DNA from: an uncultured Planctomycetaceae bacterium | GTDB lineage: Bacteria > Planctomycetota > Planctomycetia > Pirellulales > Pirellulaceae | Assembly (NCBI GenBank): GCA_937967665.1 | Contig: CALBSZ010000634.1 | Coordinates: 1-38,320 of the forward strand | Direction: 5' to 3' | Length of the DNA stretch: 38,320 bases | In this document: positions 25,955 through 35,227 of the stretch, in pieces | Position numbering within the stretch: the first letter of the stretch is position 1 | How the letters are laid out: the number at the start of each line of letters is the position of its first letter | Notes under the pieces: generated by a model | What the model saw: only the letters and a program-made list of their open reading frames with translations | Databases searched by the model: none | Told to the model about the DNA's origin: nothing | Position numbers and translations under genes: made by a program

Positions 25955-27712
25955 CTAGTTGACGGCCGGTGCTGGTTCGGCTGGTGTCGGTTCGGCTGGT
26001 GCTGGTTCGGCTGGTGCTGGTTCGGCTGGTGTTGGCGTGCCTGATTCGGCCGGTGTTGGAGTCTCACCGTCAGCCGGTGTCGGTTCTCCCGACTCGGGGC
26101 TGGCGGGTTCCAGTGAGTGAAGGCTTTCCAAATCGAGGCCGTCGATCCCCAGGTCCTGGAAGTCGGAGGAATGGAACTTGATCATCCCAATTAACTTGAA
26201 ATCCTTGGGAGGAATCGGCTTCACGTCCAGGTATTCCAGCAGTTTCAGGTACCGTTTGACGGCGTCCATCAAGTCGCTGGAGGAGACGTCTTTCATGAGC
26301 TCCTGATATTCGGCAAAAATACCGGCCCACACGTCCCAAGCCGCTTCGTACTTGACGCGTGCTTCTTCAAGCTCCGTTTTCTTGAAATGGTCTTCGGCAA
26401 CGTGCAGGATCTCACGCGCGTCCACGGCCTCTGGAGTCCGTTCGACTTCGCAGCGCTGTTTCCAGTATTCGTAATTCACGATGCCACGGTAGCGACTGAT
26501 GCGGGTGGCGCGCTGGATGAGGTCTTCGATTTTGGCGGCAATTTGAATCGCCCGTTCGCGGCGCTCCGGGTCCTTGGCGGCACTGGCGATGTCATGCGTG
26601 GTGACTTGAAGTTTTTGTTCGACCTGGTGAGCCAGCGCGGCTTGTTCGGGCGTGCGATTCGGCGGCGGGGTTTCGTAGGCGGCCCGTTCCTCGGGCGTCA
26701 GCGGACCGATCTTCCGCTGCTCCAGCTCTTCACGTTCTTCAGGCAAAACTTCTTTTTCAAGGAGTCCGCGTAACCGAGTCACCTCGTCTTCAACGCGCTC
26801 CAGTTCTTCCAGCTTGATTAGCACGCCCCACGAAGTGAGGATGTCGCGGTTGCCGTATTTCACCACGTAGTCGTCGTACGCCTGAGACCAGGCGTTCCGG
26901 GCCAGGTCGCCAAAGTATCCTTCCTTTTCGATGGTCCCGGCGAAGTTGATCAGGGACATCGGTGCGTCGGCATAGAACAGCAGCGGGGACTTCCCGCGAA
27001 TCGGCACGCCGCGATTGGTGACAATGTCCTCCGACTTGAGGTACCAGAGCCTCCCGACCAGCCAGTTGTCGGGGCGTGGCGGGCCGCCGATCTCCGCGAG
27101 CGCGTCGTCAACAAAGACGTAGTCGTCCAGCTCCAAATGAAAATCCTCGTCTTCGCGAAAGAGGCGGCGGAACTGCTCGTGTTCATCGGCGCGGCCGATC
27201 TTCTGACCCAGAAACCAGCCGGTCTGATGAGAGAGGCGGACATCGTTTTCATTGAAACGAGTTCCCTCGGCCAGGAACTTGATTCCCTTCTTGACCCACT
27301 CGTAACGGTGTTCGTAGTCGTCAAATTCAACAGAGATGTTGTAAGACAGGTTATGCGCTTGGAACTCCCAGACTTTAATGAAGTTGGGTTGTAACTTCAC
27401 CATCGTATTCACGGTTGCCGAAACGGCTTCCCAGTGTTTGACGCGTTTGTACTTATTGGCTTGCAGCCACAGCAGATTGACGGCGATCCCGCGCATCCCC
27501 AGCGTGGAAAGCTTCATCGCTTCGCCGCCGGGATCGATTTCGCCCAGGCTGGCTTGCGAAATCTTGTGTTCTTTTCTCAATCGCGCCAGCGTTCCGCCGC
27601 CGGAACCGTCGGGGCCCGCTGCGGGATTGCCCAGCTGGTACAGCGGGATCAGCAACACTGCAATGCAGCAAAGATAAATGACTTTGCGCCAGAAAGAACG
27701 TTTCTCACTCAT
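25955..27712 (-). CDS. Large membrane-anchored protein of an ABC-transporter operon, Pro/Glu/Ala tail
   Basis: A 585-residue protein of unknown function. An N-terminal signal anchor (VIYLCCIAVLLIPLYQLG, residues ~11-28) suggests a large extracytoplasmic part. The body is helical and charged, with WEFQAHNLSYNISVEFDDYEHRY near residue 113-135, a conserved-looking tryptophan/tyrosine-rich middle, and possible coiled coil (LEELERVEDEVTRLRGLLEKE). The last ~45 residues are EPAPAEPTPAEP repeats, probably disordered or cell-wall spanning. Its ATG overlaps the permease stop as ATGA, so it is translationally coupled to the ABC permease. It may be an accessory or periplasmic partner of that exporter. 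Similar proteins appear next to ABC-2 permeases in planctomycetes, from memory. Confidence 0.8.
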   Translation of the reverse strand: MSEKRSFWRKVIYLCCIAVLLIPLYQLGNPAAGPDGSGGGTLARLRKEHKISQASLGEIDPGGEAMKLSTLGMRGIAVNLLWLQANKYKRVKHWEAVSATVNTMVKLQPNFIKVWEFQAHNLSYNISVEFDDYEHRYEWVKKGIKFLAEGTRFNENDVRLSHQTGWFLGQKIGRADEHEQFRRLFREDEDFHLELDDYVFVDDALAEIGGPPRPDNWLVGRLWYLKSEDIVTNRGVPIRGKSPLLFYADAPMSLINFAGTIEKEGYFGDLARNAWSQAYDDYVVKYGNRDILTSWGVLIKLEELERVEDEVTRLRGLLEKEVLPEEREELEQRKIGPLTPEERAAYETPPPNRTPEQAALAHQVEQKLQVTTHDIASAAKDPERRERAIQIAAKIEDLIQRATRISRYRGIVNYEYWKQRCEVERTPEAVDAREILHVAEDHFKKTELEEARVKYEAAWDVWAGIFAEYQELMKDVSSSDLMDAVKRYLKLLEYLDVKPIPPKDFKLIGMIKFHSSDFQDLGIDGLDLESLHSLEPASPESGEPTPADGETPTPAESGTPTPAEPAPAEPAPAEPTPAEPAPAVN

Positions 27713-29592
27713 GCCGCCAATTCCCGGGTTTTCAGGAAGAAGTATCCAACGGTGGAAACCGCCACCACGAAGACGATGGTCGTCAGGCCCTGAATCAACT
27801 GCAGGTGGAAGTTAATGTCAAAACCCAGGGCAACATAATCCGACACACTGAATTCGGCGTAGCTTGGCACCAGCTCCGTGATCCCCTGAATCAGCTTCTG
27901 CACGACCCAGTCGACGCCTTTCACGGTCCTGGAAGCATAAGCGTTCATCTCCAGATCCACCATCACGTTATCTTGGCGCAAAATGCGCACCGCGGATTCG
28001 ATCGAACCCCCTCCTTCGATCTGCCCGGACGTCCACTGGACAATCAACTTCTTGAAGATGCCGAAAACCAGGGTGAGCAGGCTGGCGAGCAGCGCCACGG
28101 GGGCGTTCAGGAATGTACTGAACATCACGCCAAACGTCGTGACCAGCACCATCTGGAACCACATGCTGATGTAACCCTTGCAAAAATTCCACCAGAACTG
28201 TCCTTCCGCTGCCTTCAGGTACATGTCGTTGGCCGCCATCCCGAAGTACTGCGACCGTTCAGCGCAGGCCACGTGCACTTCAATGCGCCCCTGGTCGTCC
28301 ACCAGGTCGAACAGATCCAGCTCGCGATTCGTGTCGCGAGCGCTGCCACGCTGCAAGTCGGCCGCCGTTAACTCCCGTTCCAACGTCGGCGAGAAGGTGA
28401 TGGCGTGCGTCTGGAATTCTTTCGATTCAAATAGATCTTTGGTCGAAGCCAAGTTCTTGCTCGGATGTTTGAGCCAGATCTCGCCTAAAATCTGTCTTTC
28501 AATATTGCCTTTGTAGGTGCGGAAGACGCCGATCGTCATCTCCACCGGCAGGCCGTGGGGGAAGCGGTCTTTCGTAACACCTTCGAAAACCCAAACCGCT
28601 TCTTCACGCTCGACCGACCCCGGTGCGTTTCCTTCGATATAACTGCGATACTGCCATTCATCTCCCACATTGATACCGCGTTCTTTGACAGATCCGTCCT
28701 TTTCGAGAAACCGGAGTTCGCCGTAAATCGGAATGCGGGCAAGCAGGTCGTCTTCCGGGGGCCCGACAGAATAGACGGGATTTCCATCGGCGCCGGCCGT
28801 GCGTTCAACGCGATGGCGATGCCCGCGATTCATGTTCGTGTAGCCGTGTCCGTCCTGGTCCACGAAAAACGTGTGCTTGTGGTGAGCATTCGTGGTGGTC
28901 TCGCCCTGCCAGCCGGTGAGGACCGGCTTGCCGTCGGCGCCCTTCACATAAACGGCCTCTTCGCTTTCCAGATCAACGTTGTGACGATGATCCAGCCCGC
29001 GTACGACGAACCCGTAACTGACACCGCACATCATCACCAGCAGTACGGTGCATACGGCAGCGAAACCGGCGATGCGGCCGAGAATGATTTCACTTGGGCG
29101 AACCGGTTTCGTGACGACCGTGTAGATCGTGCGATTCTTAATATCACTGGGCAAGCTAAACGTGCTCAGCACAATCGCCAGCACCAGGATAAAAAAGTTC
29201 GTCGCGGTGAGTACGAAGTTGATATACAGCCGAGCTGGCTGGGTGCTTTCGGGATCCACAAACCACCCCGCGAACAGCAGCACGACGATGAAAATCGCGA
29301 ATACGACAATCACCCAGCGCCGGATCGATTCCTGGATGGCCAACCGAGCCATGGCCAGTACGCGCCGCGGCGAAGTGCGAAACAGGTCGCCGACACCGGT
29401 GAAGAGAACCTTGGCGACGCGATAAAAGGCTTCGATCGGACCGTGCCGTACGGCCGCGATGAGGTAGCTGACGAAAAGCCCCAAAAAAGTGACGGCCGAG
29501 GCGACGATAATGAGCTTCACCAGCGCGCCAATACCGTCGGCGCTGGGCAGCAGCCATTCAAAAAACGTCGGAACGCGTTCTTCTATCGTCAC
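27709..29592 (-). CDS. ABC-2-type transporter permease with large His-rich extracytoplasmic insert
   Basis: A 627-residue inner-membrane permease starting at GTG 29592, with only weak Shine-Dalgarno. Hydrophobic segments occur near 24-46, 93-111, 127-146, 174-197, ~480-522 and ~590-620. The cytoplasmic LPSDIKNRTIYTVVTKPVRP motif (147-166) is typical of ABC-2/NosY/GldF-like permeases and contacts the ATPase. Residues ~200-470 form a hydrophilic insert expected outside the cytoplasm. It starts with clustered histidines (DHRH at 201-204, HHKH at 237-240, GHRH at 257-260) that could bind metal. The ATPase gene lies 86 bp upstream. The next gene overlaps its stop by four bases. Exported substrate unknown. 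Confidence 0.87.
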   Translation of the reverse strand: MTIEERVPTFFEWLLPSADGIGALVKLIIVASAVTFLGLFVSYLIAAVRHGPIEAFYRVAKVLFTGVGDLFRTSPRRVLAMARLAIQESIRRWVIVVFAIFIVVLLFAGWFVDPESTQPARLYINFVLTATNFFILVLAIVLSTFSLPSDIKNRTIYTVVTKPVRPSEIILGRIAGFAAVCTVLLVMMCGVSYGFVVRGLDHRHNVDLESEEAVYVKGADGKPVLTGWQGETTTNAHHKHTFFVDQDGHGYTNMNRGHRHRVERTAGADGNPVYSVGPPEDDLLARIPIYGELRFLEKDGSVKERGINVGDEWQYRSYIEGNAPGSVEREEAVWVFEGVTKDRFPHGLPVEMTIGVFRTYKGNIERQILGEIWLKHPSKNLASTKDLFESKEFQTHAITFSPTLERELTAADLQRGSARDTNRELDLFDLVDDQGRIEVHVACAERSQYFGMAANDMYLKAAEGQFWWNFCKGYISMWFQMVLVTTFGVMFSTFLNAPVALLASLLTLVFGIFKKLIVQWTSGQIEGGGSIESAVRILRQDNVMVDLEMNAYASRTVKGVDWVVQKLIQGITELVPSYAEFSVSDYVALGFDINFHLQLIQGLTTIVFVVAVSTVGYFFLKTRELAA

Positions 29593-29678
29593 GGCAGTAA
29601 CAGTCTCGGAATGTCTTGCGAAAAAGCCTTGCGGGAGACGGACGCTGGAAGCTCGCCTGCCAGCCAGGCACAGATGTG

Positions 29679-30599
29679 TCAGTTTCCTTGGTGCCGCATG
29701 CCAGGTCGTTCTTCACTCTCCTGCAGGACGTTCAAGAACAATTCTTCCAGCGTCAGGGTGGGATTGTCAATCGAAACAAGCTCGCCCTGGTGCCTGGCGA
29801 TCACCTCCTTGATTTCCTCCTGGGCTTCCGCGCCGAGTCCTCGTGCGCGTACCTGAGTGATATCCTGGACCGTGAGCAGACTGTCCACGCGGCCAAGTTC
29901 CTTCAGCTCTCCCTGATAGAGAATGGCGATGCGATCGCAGATGTCCTGGACGTCGGCCAACTGGTGGCTGCACATCAAGATGGTCTTTCCCTCGTCCCGC
30001 AGTCGCAGGATCTTGTCCTTCATCCAGCGAATCCCGTTCGGGTCCAATCCCGTTGTCGGTTCGTCCAGCAGGATCAGTTCCGGCTCGTTAATCAGTGCCT
30101 GAGCCAACCCGATGCGCCGAGTCATTCCTTTAGAGTACTCTTTCAACTGCCGCCGCTTCGAGCGGGTCAAACCGACCTCTTCGATGAGCTTGGGAATCCT
30201 TTCATTGCGCACCGCGGCCGGCATGTCGAACAGTCGGCCGTAGAAATCGAGCGTCTCTTCGGCGTTCAGGAATTTGTACAGGTAGGATTCCTCCGGCAGG
30301 TAGCCGATGCGCTCGTTCTTGGCGACGTCGCTAGCCTCTTTTCCGAAGAGCAGTGCTTGTCCGCTGCTGGGGAACAACAACCCCAGCAACAGCTTGATTG
30401 TCGTTGACTTTCCGGACCCATTCGGCCCCAGCAGGCCAAAAATCTCTCCGCGCCGCACCTCCAGATCCAGCGCTTTCAAGGCCCGGACCTTTTGACGCCC
30501 CCAGAAATCTCGGTAAACTTTGCTGAGATTGCGTGTTTCGATTACGACGTCGGTATCGTCAACGTGGCTCGATTTCTGCGGTTCAGCCACGGTTTCCAT
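29679..30599 (-). CDS. ABC transporter ATP-binding protein
   Basis: A 306-residue ATPase that powers the adjacent ABC-2 permease. ATG 30599 is used because GGAG stands nine bases upstream and the domain starts soon after. The longer frame adds 18 unlikely residues. Marks: Walker A GPNGSGKST (58-66), Q-loop region GYLPEES, signature YSKGMTRRI (in place of LSGGQ, as usual for this subgroup), Walker B LILLDEP, D-loop GLDPNG and H-loop MCSHQ. The C-terminal ~80 residues (QVRARGL... LTLEELFLNVL) match the CcmA/NatA-like multidrug or ABC-2 group. First gene of the three-gene minus-strand operon. Confidence 0.95.
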   Translation of the reverse strand: METVAEPQKSSHVDDTDVVIETRNLSKVYRDFWGRQKVRALKALDLEVRRGEIFGLLGPNGSGKSTTIKLLLGLLFPSSGQALLFGKEASDVAKNERIGYLPEESYLYKFLNAEETLDFYGRLFDMPAAVRNERIPKLIEEVGLTRSKRRQLKEYSKGMTRRIGLAQALINEPELILLDEPTTGLDPNGIRWMKDKILRLRDEGKTILMCSHQLADVQDICDRIAILYQGELKELGRVDSLLTVQDITQVRARGLGAEAQEEIKEVIARHQGELVSIDNPTLTLEELFLNVLQESEERPGMRHQGN

Positions 30600-31424
30600 A
30601 TTGTCTCGCTCCGTATAATTCGTGCAGGATGGTCGCGGAAGAGATCCAGGCAACGTCGTATACGACCGCGACAGCCAGCCAGTTCAGGAATTTTGAAAAA
30701 AACGTCGCTTTACTGCTGCCGCCGAAACCGAAATGTGAACGGTCGATGAAGGGCTCGGAACGCGGCGGCCGGCCTCGGCGGAATGTACTGCCGGCCTCGG
30801 CGAATCACTCACTATAGGTTAGATTTCCCGCTACCGCAAGCAGCGCGGCGTCCCCGGTCGCGGCTGTCGATTTGTGACCCAGGATCGCTGGAAACAATGG
30901 CAAGGCGGCCGCTCGAAGCTGCGGAAAAGAGGAGCCGCGGCAACCTGGATGCGGTGGTGTCAGCGCCGTCAAACTCCGCTTAGGTAAAGATTCAAGTTGA
31001 ACTTAGGTATTTGGCAAATTATGGCTATATGGCTGAACAGGAGCCAACAGAGTCAGCAGAGGGATTTGACCCTGTTTTCGCTGTCCCTGGGTAAACCTAT
31101 TCCAGGTTGGCACTGGGGAAAATCCCTCTCAAGACACCCTCACCTGATTCGAGTCCCCTTTGCCGGGAAAGGCGCTGCCCTACACTAGCTTTCCCGACGC
31201 ATTGACCTGGACGTGCACGCCAATCGGGAACAAATTAGACAGAGGAAAGAGAGAACCCACTCCGTTATTTCTGCTATCTCCTGTTCCATCAACCGTGTAC
31301 TCTGCGAGCATCCCAGATACCGCTATTTCCGAACCGTGCCTGTATTTCCGAACCGTGCCTGTATTTCCGAACCGTGCCTGAGCAGCAACAAGGCAAGATT
31401 ACGAACCGGTCGAGTTTCCCGCCC
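30600..31424. other. Long intergenic region between divergent ABC operon and folC
   Basis: About 825 bp with no supported gene. It contains gccggcctcggcg twice (30768-30780 and 30790-30802), and an inverted pair agagggattt (31058-31067) / aaatccctct (31120-31129) enclosing a smaller cctgg...ccagg stem. A triple 19-bp tandem repeat lies just before folC. Promoters for both flanking operons should lie here. Small ORFs on the plus strand (e.g. 30783-30983, 30997-31188) show no family features. Confidence 0.5.
31324..31380 (+). repeat. Three exact 19-bp tandem repeats upstream of folC
   Basis: tatttccgaaccgtgcctg occurs three times head to tail without a mismatch (31324-31342, 31343-31361, 31362-31380), ending 44 bp before the folC ATG at 31425. 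The last copy contains a GTG in the folC frame (31374). Confidence 0.95.
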
Positions 31425-32816
31425 ATGACAACACTGCCCGCCATTGTCGATCACGATTCGGCGATGCAATTCCTGTTCGGCCGGATCAATTATGAACGGA
31501 CGACGCTGGTCCCGTACAAGAGCAGCCACTTCAAACTTGACCGCATGCGCCGGCTGCTCGCAGGACTCGGTGATCCTCAACTCCGCTTGCCCGCGGTGCA
31601 CATCGCGGGAACGAAGGGCAAAGGGTCGACGGCCGGCATGGTCGCCGCCATTCTCCGGCAAGCGGGATACCGCACGGGGCTCTACACGTCGCCCCATCTG
31701 GAAGCGGTCGAAGAACGTCTCAACGTAAACGGTCTCTGCTGCCCGCCGGATGCCATGGTGGGTCTGCTCTCCCGCATTCAAGCCGTCGTCGAAGGACTCG
31801 ACGCGGAAGCGGACGCGACCGGTACGGCCGGGCCCACCTACTTCGAAATCACCACGGCAGCCGCGATGTTGTATTTCGCCGAAAAGAGCGTGGACGTTGC
31901 CGTACTGGAAGTCGGGTTGGGAGGGCGATTGGATTCCACCAACGTCTGCCTGCCCGAGGTCTGTGCGATTACCAGCATCAGCTTCGACCACACACGGCAG
32001 TTGGGCAATACGTTGACGGCCATTGCACGAGAAAAGGCGGGCATCATCAAGACGGGCGTGCCGGTCGTTTCGGGAGTCACCAAGACGGAACCGGCAGCGG
32101 CGATTGCCTCCGCCGCCCGAGCCGCGCGCAGCCCCCTTTTGCTGCTTGGCCGCGATTTTCAGACGCGCTATCGCGGCAAGGACGACGGCCGCTGGCAGGA
32201 GACGTTCGACTACGTCGACGCGGAACTTTCCCTGCCGCAATTACGGACTGCGCTGATCGGACGGCACCAGACCGAAAACGCCGCGGTGGCCGTCGCCGCC
32301 GTGCGGCAGCTGGCCAAGCGGCACTGGAGTATTTCGGAGGCCAATATCCGACAGGGATTGTCCGCTGCGTTTTGCCCCGCCCGGATCGAACGCTTCGCGA
32401 CCACGCCAGTCACCATCCTGGACGCCGCACACAACGTGGCGTCGGTCCAGGCGCTGGTGGACGTGCTGCGTACGCAAGACGCCGACAAATCGCGGACGCT
32501 CGTTTTCGCCACCAATCGCGACAAGGATGCCCGCGGCATGCTGGAACGATTGCTGCCACAGTTCGGCCAGGTCTTCCTGACCCGGTTTTCCGACAACCCC
32601 CGCTTTGCCGACCCGGAAATGCTGGCCCAGGTTGCCCGGCAGTGCGACACAAACGCCATCGTGACCGTGGTGGCGGAACCGCTGGAAGCCTGGCAATCTG
32701 CCTTGCACCGAACGCCAGGGGACGGTTTGATTTGTGTGGCCGGATCGTTCTTCTTGATTGCCGAACTGCGGCCGTTGTTGATGGATTGGCAGGTAACTCG
32801 AGCGACTTCGGCGTGA
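31425..32816 (+). CDS. folC: FolC: folylpolyglutamate synthase/dihydrofolate synthase
   Basis: A 463-residue Mur-ligase-family enzyme that adds glutamates to folates (and may join dihydropteroate to glutamate) using ATP. ATG 31425 is preferred. An upstream in-frame GTG at 31374 sits in a tandem repeat and adds unlikely sequence. Marks: P-loop GTKGKGS (62-68), TSPHLEAVEERLNVNG (folate-binding loop), LEVGLGGRLDSTN with metal-binding residues, ISFDHTRQLGNTL, and ILDAAHNVASV of the C-terminal domain. Length is slightly above the usual 420-440 residues. Complements folD elsewhere in the window. Next gene is 81 bp downstream. Confidence 0.94.
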   Translation: MTTLPAIVDHDSAMQFLFGRINYERTTLVPYKSSHFKLDRMRRLLAGLGDPQLRLPAVHIAGTKGKGSTAGMVAAILRQAGYRTGLYTSPHLEAVEERLNVNGLCCPPDAMVGLLSRIQAVVEGLDAEADATGTAGPTYFEITTAAAMLYFAEKSVDVAVLEVGLGGRLDSTNVCLPEVCAITSISFDHTRQLGNTLTAIAREKAGIIKTGVPVVSGVTKTEPAAAIASAARAARSPLLLLGRDFQTRYRGKDDGRWQETFDYVDAELSLPQLRTALIGRHQTENAAVAVAAVRQLAKRHWSISEANIRQGLSAAFCPARIERFATTPVTILDAAHNVASVQALVDVLRTQDADKSRTLVFATNRDKDARGMLERLLPQFGQVFLTRFSDNPRFADPEMLAQVARQCDTNAIVTVVAEPLEAWQSALHRTPGDGLICVAGSFFLIAELRPLLMDWQVTRATSA

Positions 32817-32897
32817 AAAATGCGGGCGAGCGCGGTATAATGACGGGACTCGCAGGCAAACCATGTTCGACCAATTACCTATCGATCGTAGTGCCAA

Positions 32898-34298
32898 ATG
32901 ATCACCTACTCCAATCGACGACAGATGTTGGCCAACGCGGGTGCCGGGTTCGGGGCGCTGGCTTTAGCTCATCTGCTGGGCGATGAAGTTCGCGCTGGGG
33001 GGAATCCGCTGGCGGCGAAGAAGCAGCACGATTACGCCCGCGCGAAAAGCGTCATCTTCCTGTTCATGGAAGGGGGACCGAGTCACCTGGATCTGTTTGA
33101 TCCGAAGGACGCGTTGCAGGAACTGGCCGGCAAGCCGCTGCCAAAATCCTTCAAACGCGTGATCACGGCTATGGGCGAATTCGATTCCCCCGTGCTGCCG
33201 TCCAAACGAAAATGGAAACAGCACGGTGAAAGCGGATTGTGGATTTCCGACTGGTTGCCGCACATCGCCCAATGCGCCGACGACCTGGCCGTGATCCGTT
33301 CCTGCTGGACCAACGGCATCAATCACTCCGGCGGCGTCTGCCAGATGAACACCGGCACACAGTTCGCCGGGCGGCCCTCGCTGGGCAGTTGGGTGACGTA
33401 TGGGCTCGGTTCCGAAAACGAAAGCCTGCCGGCCTTTGTGGTCATGCAGGATAACAACGATGCGATTGCCAACGGCGCTCGGAATTGGAGTTCCGGTTTC
33501 ATGCCGGCGGTTTATCAAGGGACGCCGTTCTCTGTCAGCGGAATTCCCATCGATAATCTCGAAACACCCAAGTCCGTGGGAAGCTCGCGCCAGCAGAGGA
33601 AACTGTCGTACCTCCAGGCGATCAACCAGCGCCATGCCGATCAGCGGCCGCAGGATAGCGAACTCGACGCCCGCATTCGCAGCTACGAGTTGGCGTTTCG
33701 TATGCAGACCGAAGCGCCGGAAGCGATTGACCTGTCGGACGAAACGGCCGAAACGAAGGCGTTGTACGGCTTGGATGATGAGAATACAGCCAAGTACGGT
33801 CGCAACTGCCTGCTGGCACGACGGCTGGTGGAACGCGGCGTGCGTTTCATTCAGTTGTATCATGGCGCGGGAAGCAAATGGGACGCGCACAGCGGCATCG
33901 AAGCGAACCATACCAAAATGTGCGGCCAGATGGACAAGCCGGTCGCCGGGCTGCTGCAAGACTTGAAACGACGCGGGCTCCTGGATCAGACCCTGGTCGT
34001 TTGGGGCGGTGAATTCGGTCGGACGCCGATGAGCGAAAAAGGAAACGGCCGAGACCACAATCCGACCGGTTTCACGATGTTCATGGCCGGAGGAGGCGTG
34101 CAAGGCGGTCGTACGATCGGCGCCACGGACGAAGTTGGACTTCACGCGGTGGAGGAACGTTTGCACGTCCACGACTTGCATTCGACGATCCTGCATATCT
34201 TGGGAGTCGACCACAAGCAGCTGATCTACACCCACAAGGGCCGGCCCGAACGCATCGACCAGAACGAAGGGCGGATCTACCGCGACATCCTGGCCTGA
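32898..34298 (+). CDS. DUF1501 family, Tat-exported sulfatase-like protein
   Basis: A 466-residue member of the DUF1501 family, very abundant in Planctomycetes. The N-terminus SNRRQMLANAGAGFGALALA is a twin-arginine-like signal. Following marks: VIFLFMEGGPSHLDLFDPK (alkaline-phosphatase-superfamily-like metal site start), NHSGGVCQMNTG, LVVWGGEFGRTPMSEKGNGRDHNP (second metal-site stretch), and DLHSTILHILGVDH near the C-terminus. The fold relates to sulfatases, but the usual sulfatase formylglycine motif is not seen and activity is unproven. The commonly adjacent DUF1549/DUF1553 cytochrome-like partner is absent here, so it is an orphan copy. It lies 23 bp before the lyase gene. Confidence 0.92.
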   Translation: MITYSNRRQMLANAGAGFGALALAHLLGDEVRAGGNPLAAKKQHDYARAKSVIFLFMEGGPSHLDLFDPKDALQELAGKPLPKSFKRVITAMGEFDSPVLPSKRKWKQHGESGLWISDWLPHIAQCADDLAVIRSCWTNGINHSGGVCQMNTGTQFAGRPSLGSWVTYGLGSENESLPAFVVMQDNNDAIANGARNWSSGFMPAVYQGTPFSVSGIPIDNLETPKSVGSSRQQRKLSYLQAINQRHADQRPQDSELDARIRSYELAFRMQTEAPEAIDLSDETAETKALYGLDDENTAKYGRNCLLARRLVERGVRFIQLYHGAGSKWDAHSGIEANHTKMCGQMDKPVAGLLQDLKRRGLLDQTLVVWGGEFGRTPMSEKGNGRDHNPTGFTMFMAGGGVQGGRTIGATDEVGLHAVEERLHVHDLHSTILHILGVDHKQLIYTHKGRPERIDQNEGRIYRDILA

Positions 34299-34321
34299 CG
34301 ACCAAGACGCGAGAAGCTTTC

Positions 34322-35182
34322 GTGCAGACCACCATTGGAAACCTTCTGGATCGGCTGGGAACGACGGCCTTTCCAGGAATCTACGATACCCTGTCGGCCA
34401 GGATCGCCGCCCAGGTCGGCTTCCCAATGGGCTTCATTTCCGGCTACTCCGTCGCCGCCACAGCTATCGGCGAACCCGACCTGGGCTTGCTGACGCAGAC
34501 CGAGATGCTCGAGCGCGCGCGGCGCATTTGCATGAGCGTCGACATACCCATCCTGGTCGACGCCGATACCGGCTACGGCAATCCACTCAACGTTTACCGC
34601 ACCGTAAAGGAACTCATCGCCGCTGGTGCCGCCGGTTGCTTTCTGGAAGATCAAGTTTGGCCGAAACGCTGCGGTCACATGCGCGGCAAGAAGGTAATCG
34701 AACGTGCCGAATACATTCACAAGATCCGGGCGGCCGTGGAGGCCCGCGCGGACCGCGACTTCTTTATCGTGGCCCGCACCGACGCGCTAGCCGTGCACGG
34801 CATAGACGAAGCCGTCGCGCGGGTCGAACAGGCGCGGGCGGCCGGCGCGAACGCCAGTTTTATTGAGGCGCCGACCTGCGTCGAGGACCTGGTCGAAATC
34901 GGCAAGCGTTCCCCGGCGCCGAATGTGGCCAACATGATCGAAGGGGGCAGGACGCCCGTGCTTTCAGGAGACCAACTGGCGGAAATCGGTTTTCACTTGA
35001 TCCTTTATCCGCTCTGCGGCTTATTCTCGTCCGCCAAGGTCATCACGCGGCTGTTCCAGAAGCTCCGTGCCGACGGGACGACGCTAGGGGAAGAAGACCA
35101 ACTGATCTCCTTTGCCGAATTCAACTCTCTGATCGGCGTCGACGATAAATATCGCCTGGCCGAACGCTTCGGCGTGGAATAA
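34322..35182 (+). CDS. Isocitrate lyase/PEP mutase-family carboxylyase
   Basis: A 286-residue (beta/alpha)8-barrel enzyme of the PEP mutase/isocitrate lyase superfamily. GTG 34322 follows gagaag by five bases. Marks: FPGIYDTLSARIAAQVGF, metal-binding DADTGYGNPLN, and the catalytic loop PKRCGHMRGKKVI, whose Cys is the general acid in isocitrate lyase, methylisocitrate lyase (PrpB) and dimethylmalate lyase. This favours a C-C bond lyase over phosphonate chemistry. ARTDALAVHGIDEAVAR follows as in PrpB. The exact substrate (2-methylisocitrate, other substituted malates, or oxaloacetate) cannot be read. No prpC/prpD genes are seen in the window. A close relation with the DUF1501 gene upstream is only positional. 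Confidence 0.88.
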   Translation: MQTTIGNLLDRLGTTAFPGIYDTLSARIAAQVGFPMGFISGYSVAATAIGEPDLGLLTQTEMLERARRICMSVDIPILVDADTGYGNPLNVYRTVKELIAAGAAGCFLEDQVWPKRCGHMRGKKVIERAEYIHKIRAAVEARADRDFFIVARTDALAVHGIDEAVARVEQARAAGANASFIEAPTCVEDLVEIGKRSPAPNVANMIEGGRTPVLSGDQLAEIGFHLILYPLCGLFSSAKVITRLFQKLRADGTTLGEEDQLISFAEFNSLIGVDDKYRLAERFGVE

Positions 35183-35227
35183 TGCGGACAGCGCCACTTT
35201 GACTCGATCCTAAGTTCCTGCAGCAAT

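Noticed and set aside
31146..31165. gattcgagtcccc resembles a tRNA T-loop
   Set aside because: The bases on either side do not pair to form a T-stem, and no acceptor or anticodon arms fit around it.
30783..31188. Small ORFs in the folC upstream region
   Set aside because: No start-site signals or family content. Sequence overlaps repeats and inverted repeats.
32964..34427. 487-codon minus-strand ORF opposite the DUF1501 gene
   Set aside because: Antisense shadow of a clear family member. No domain marks or ribosome binding site.
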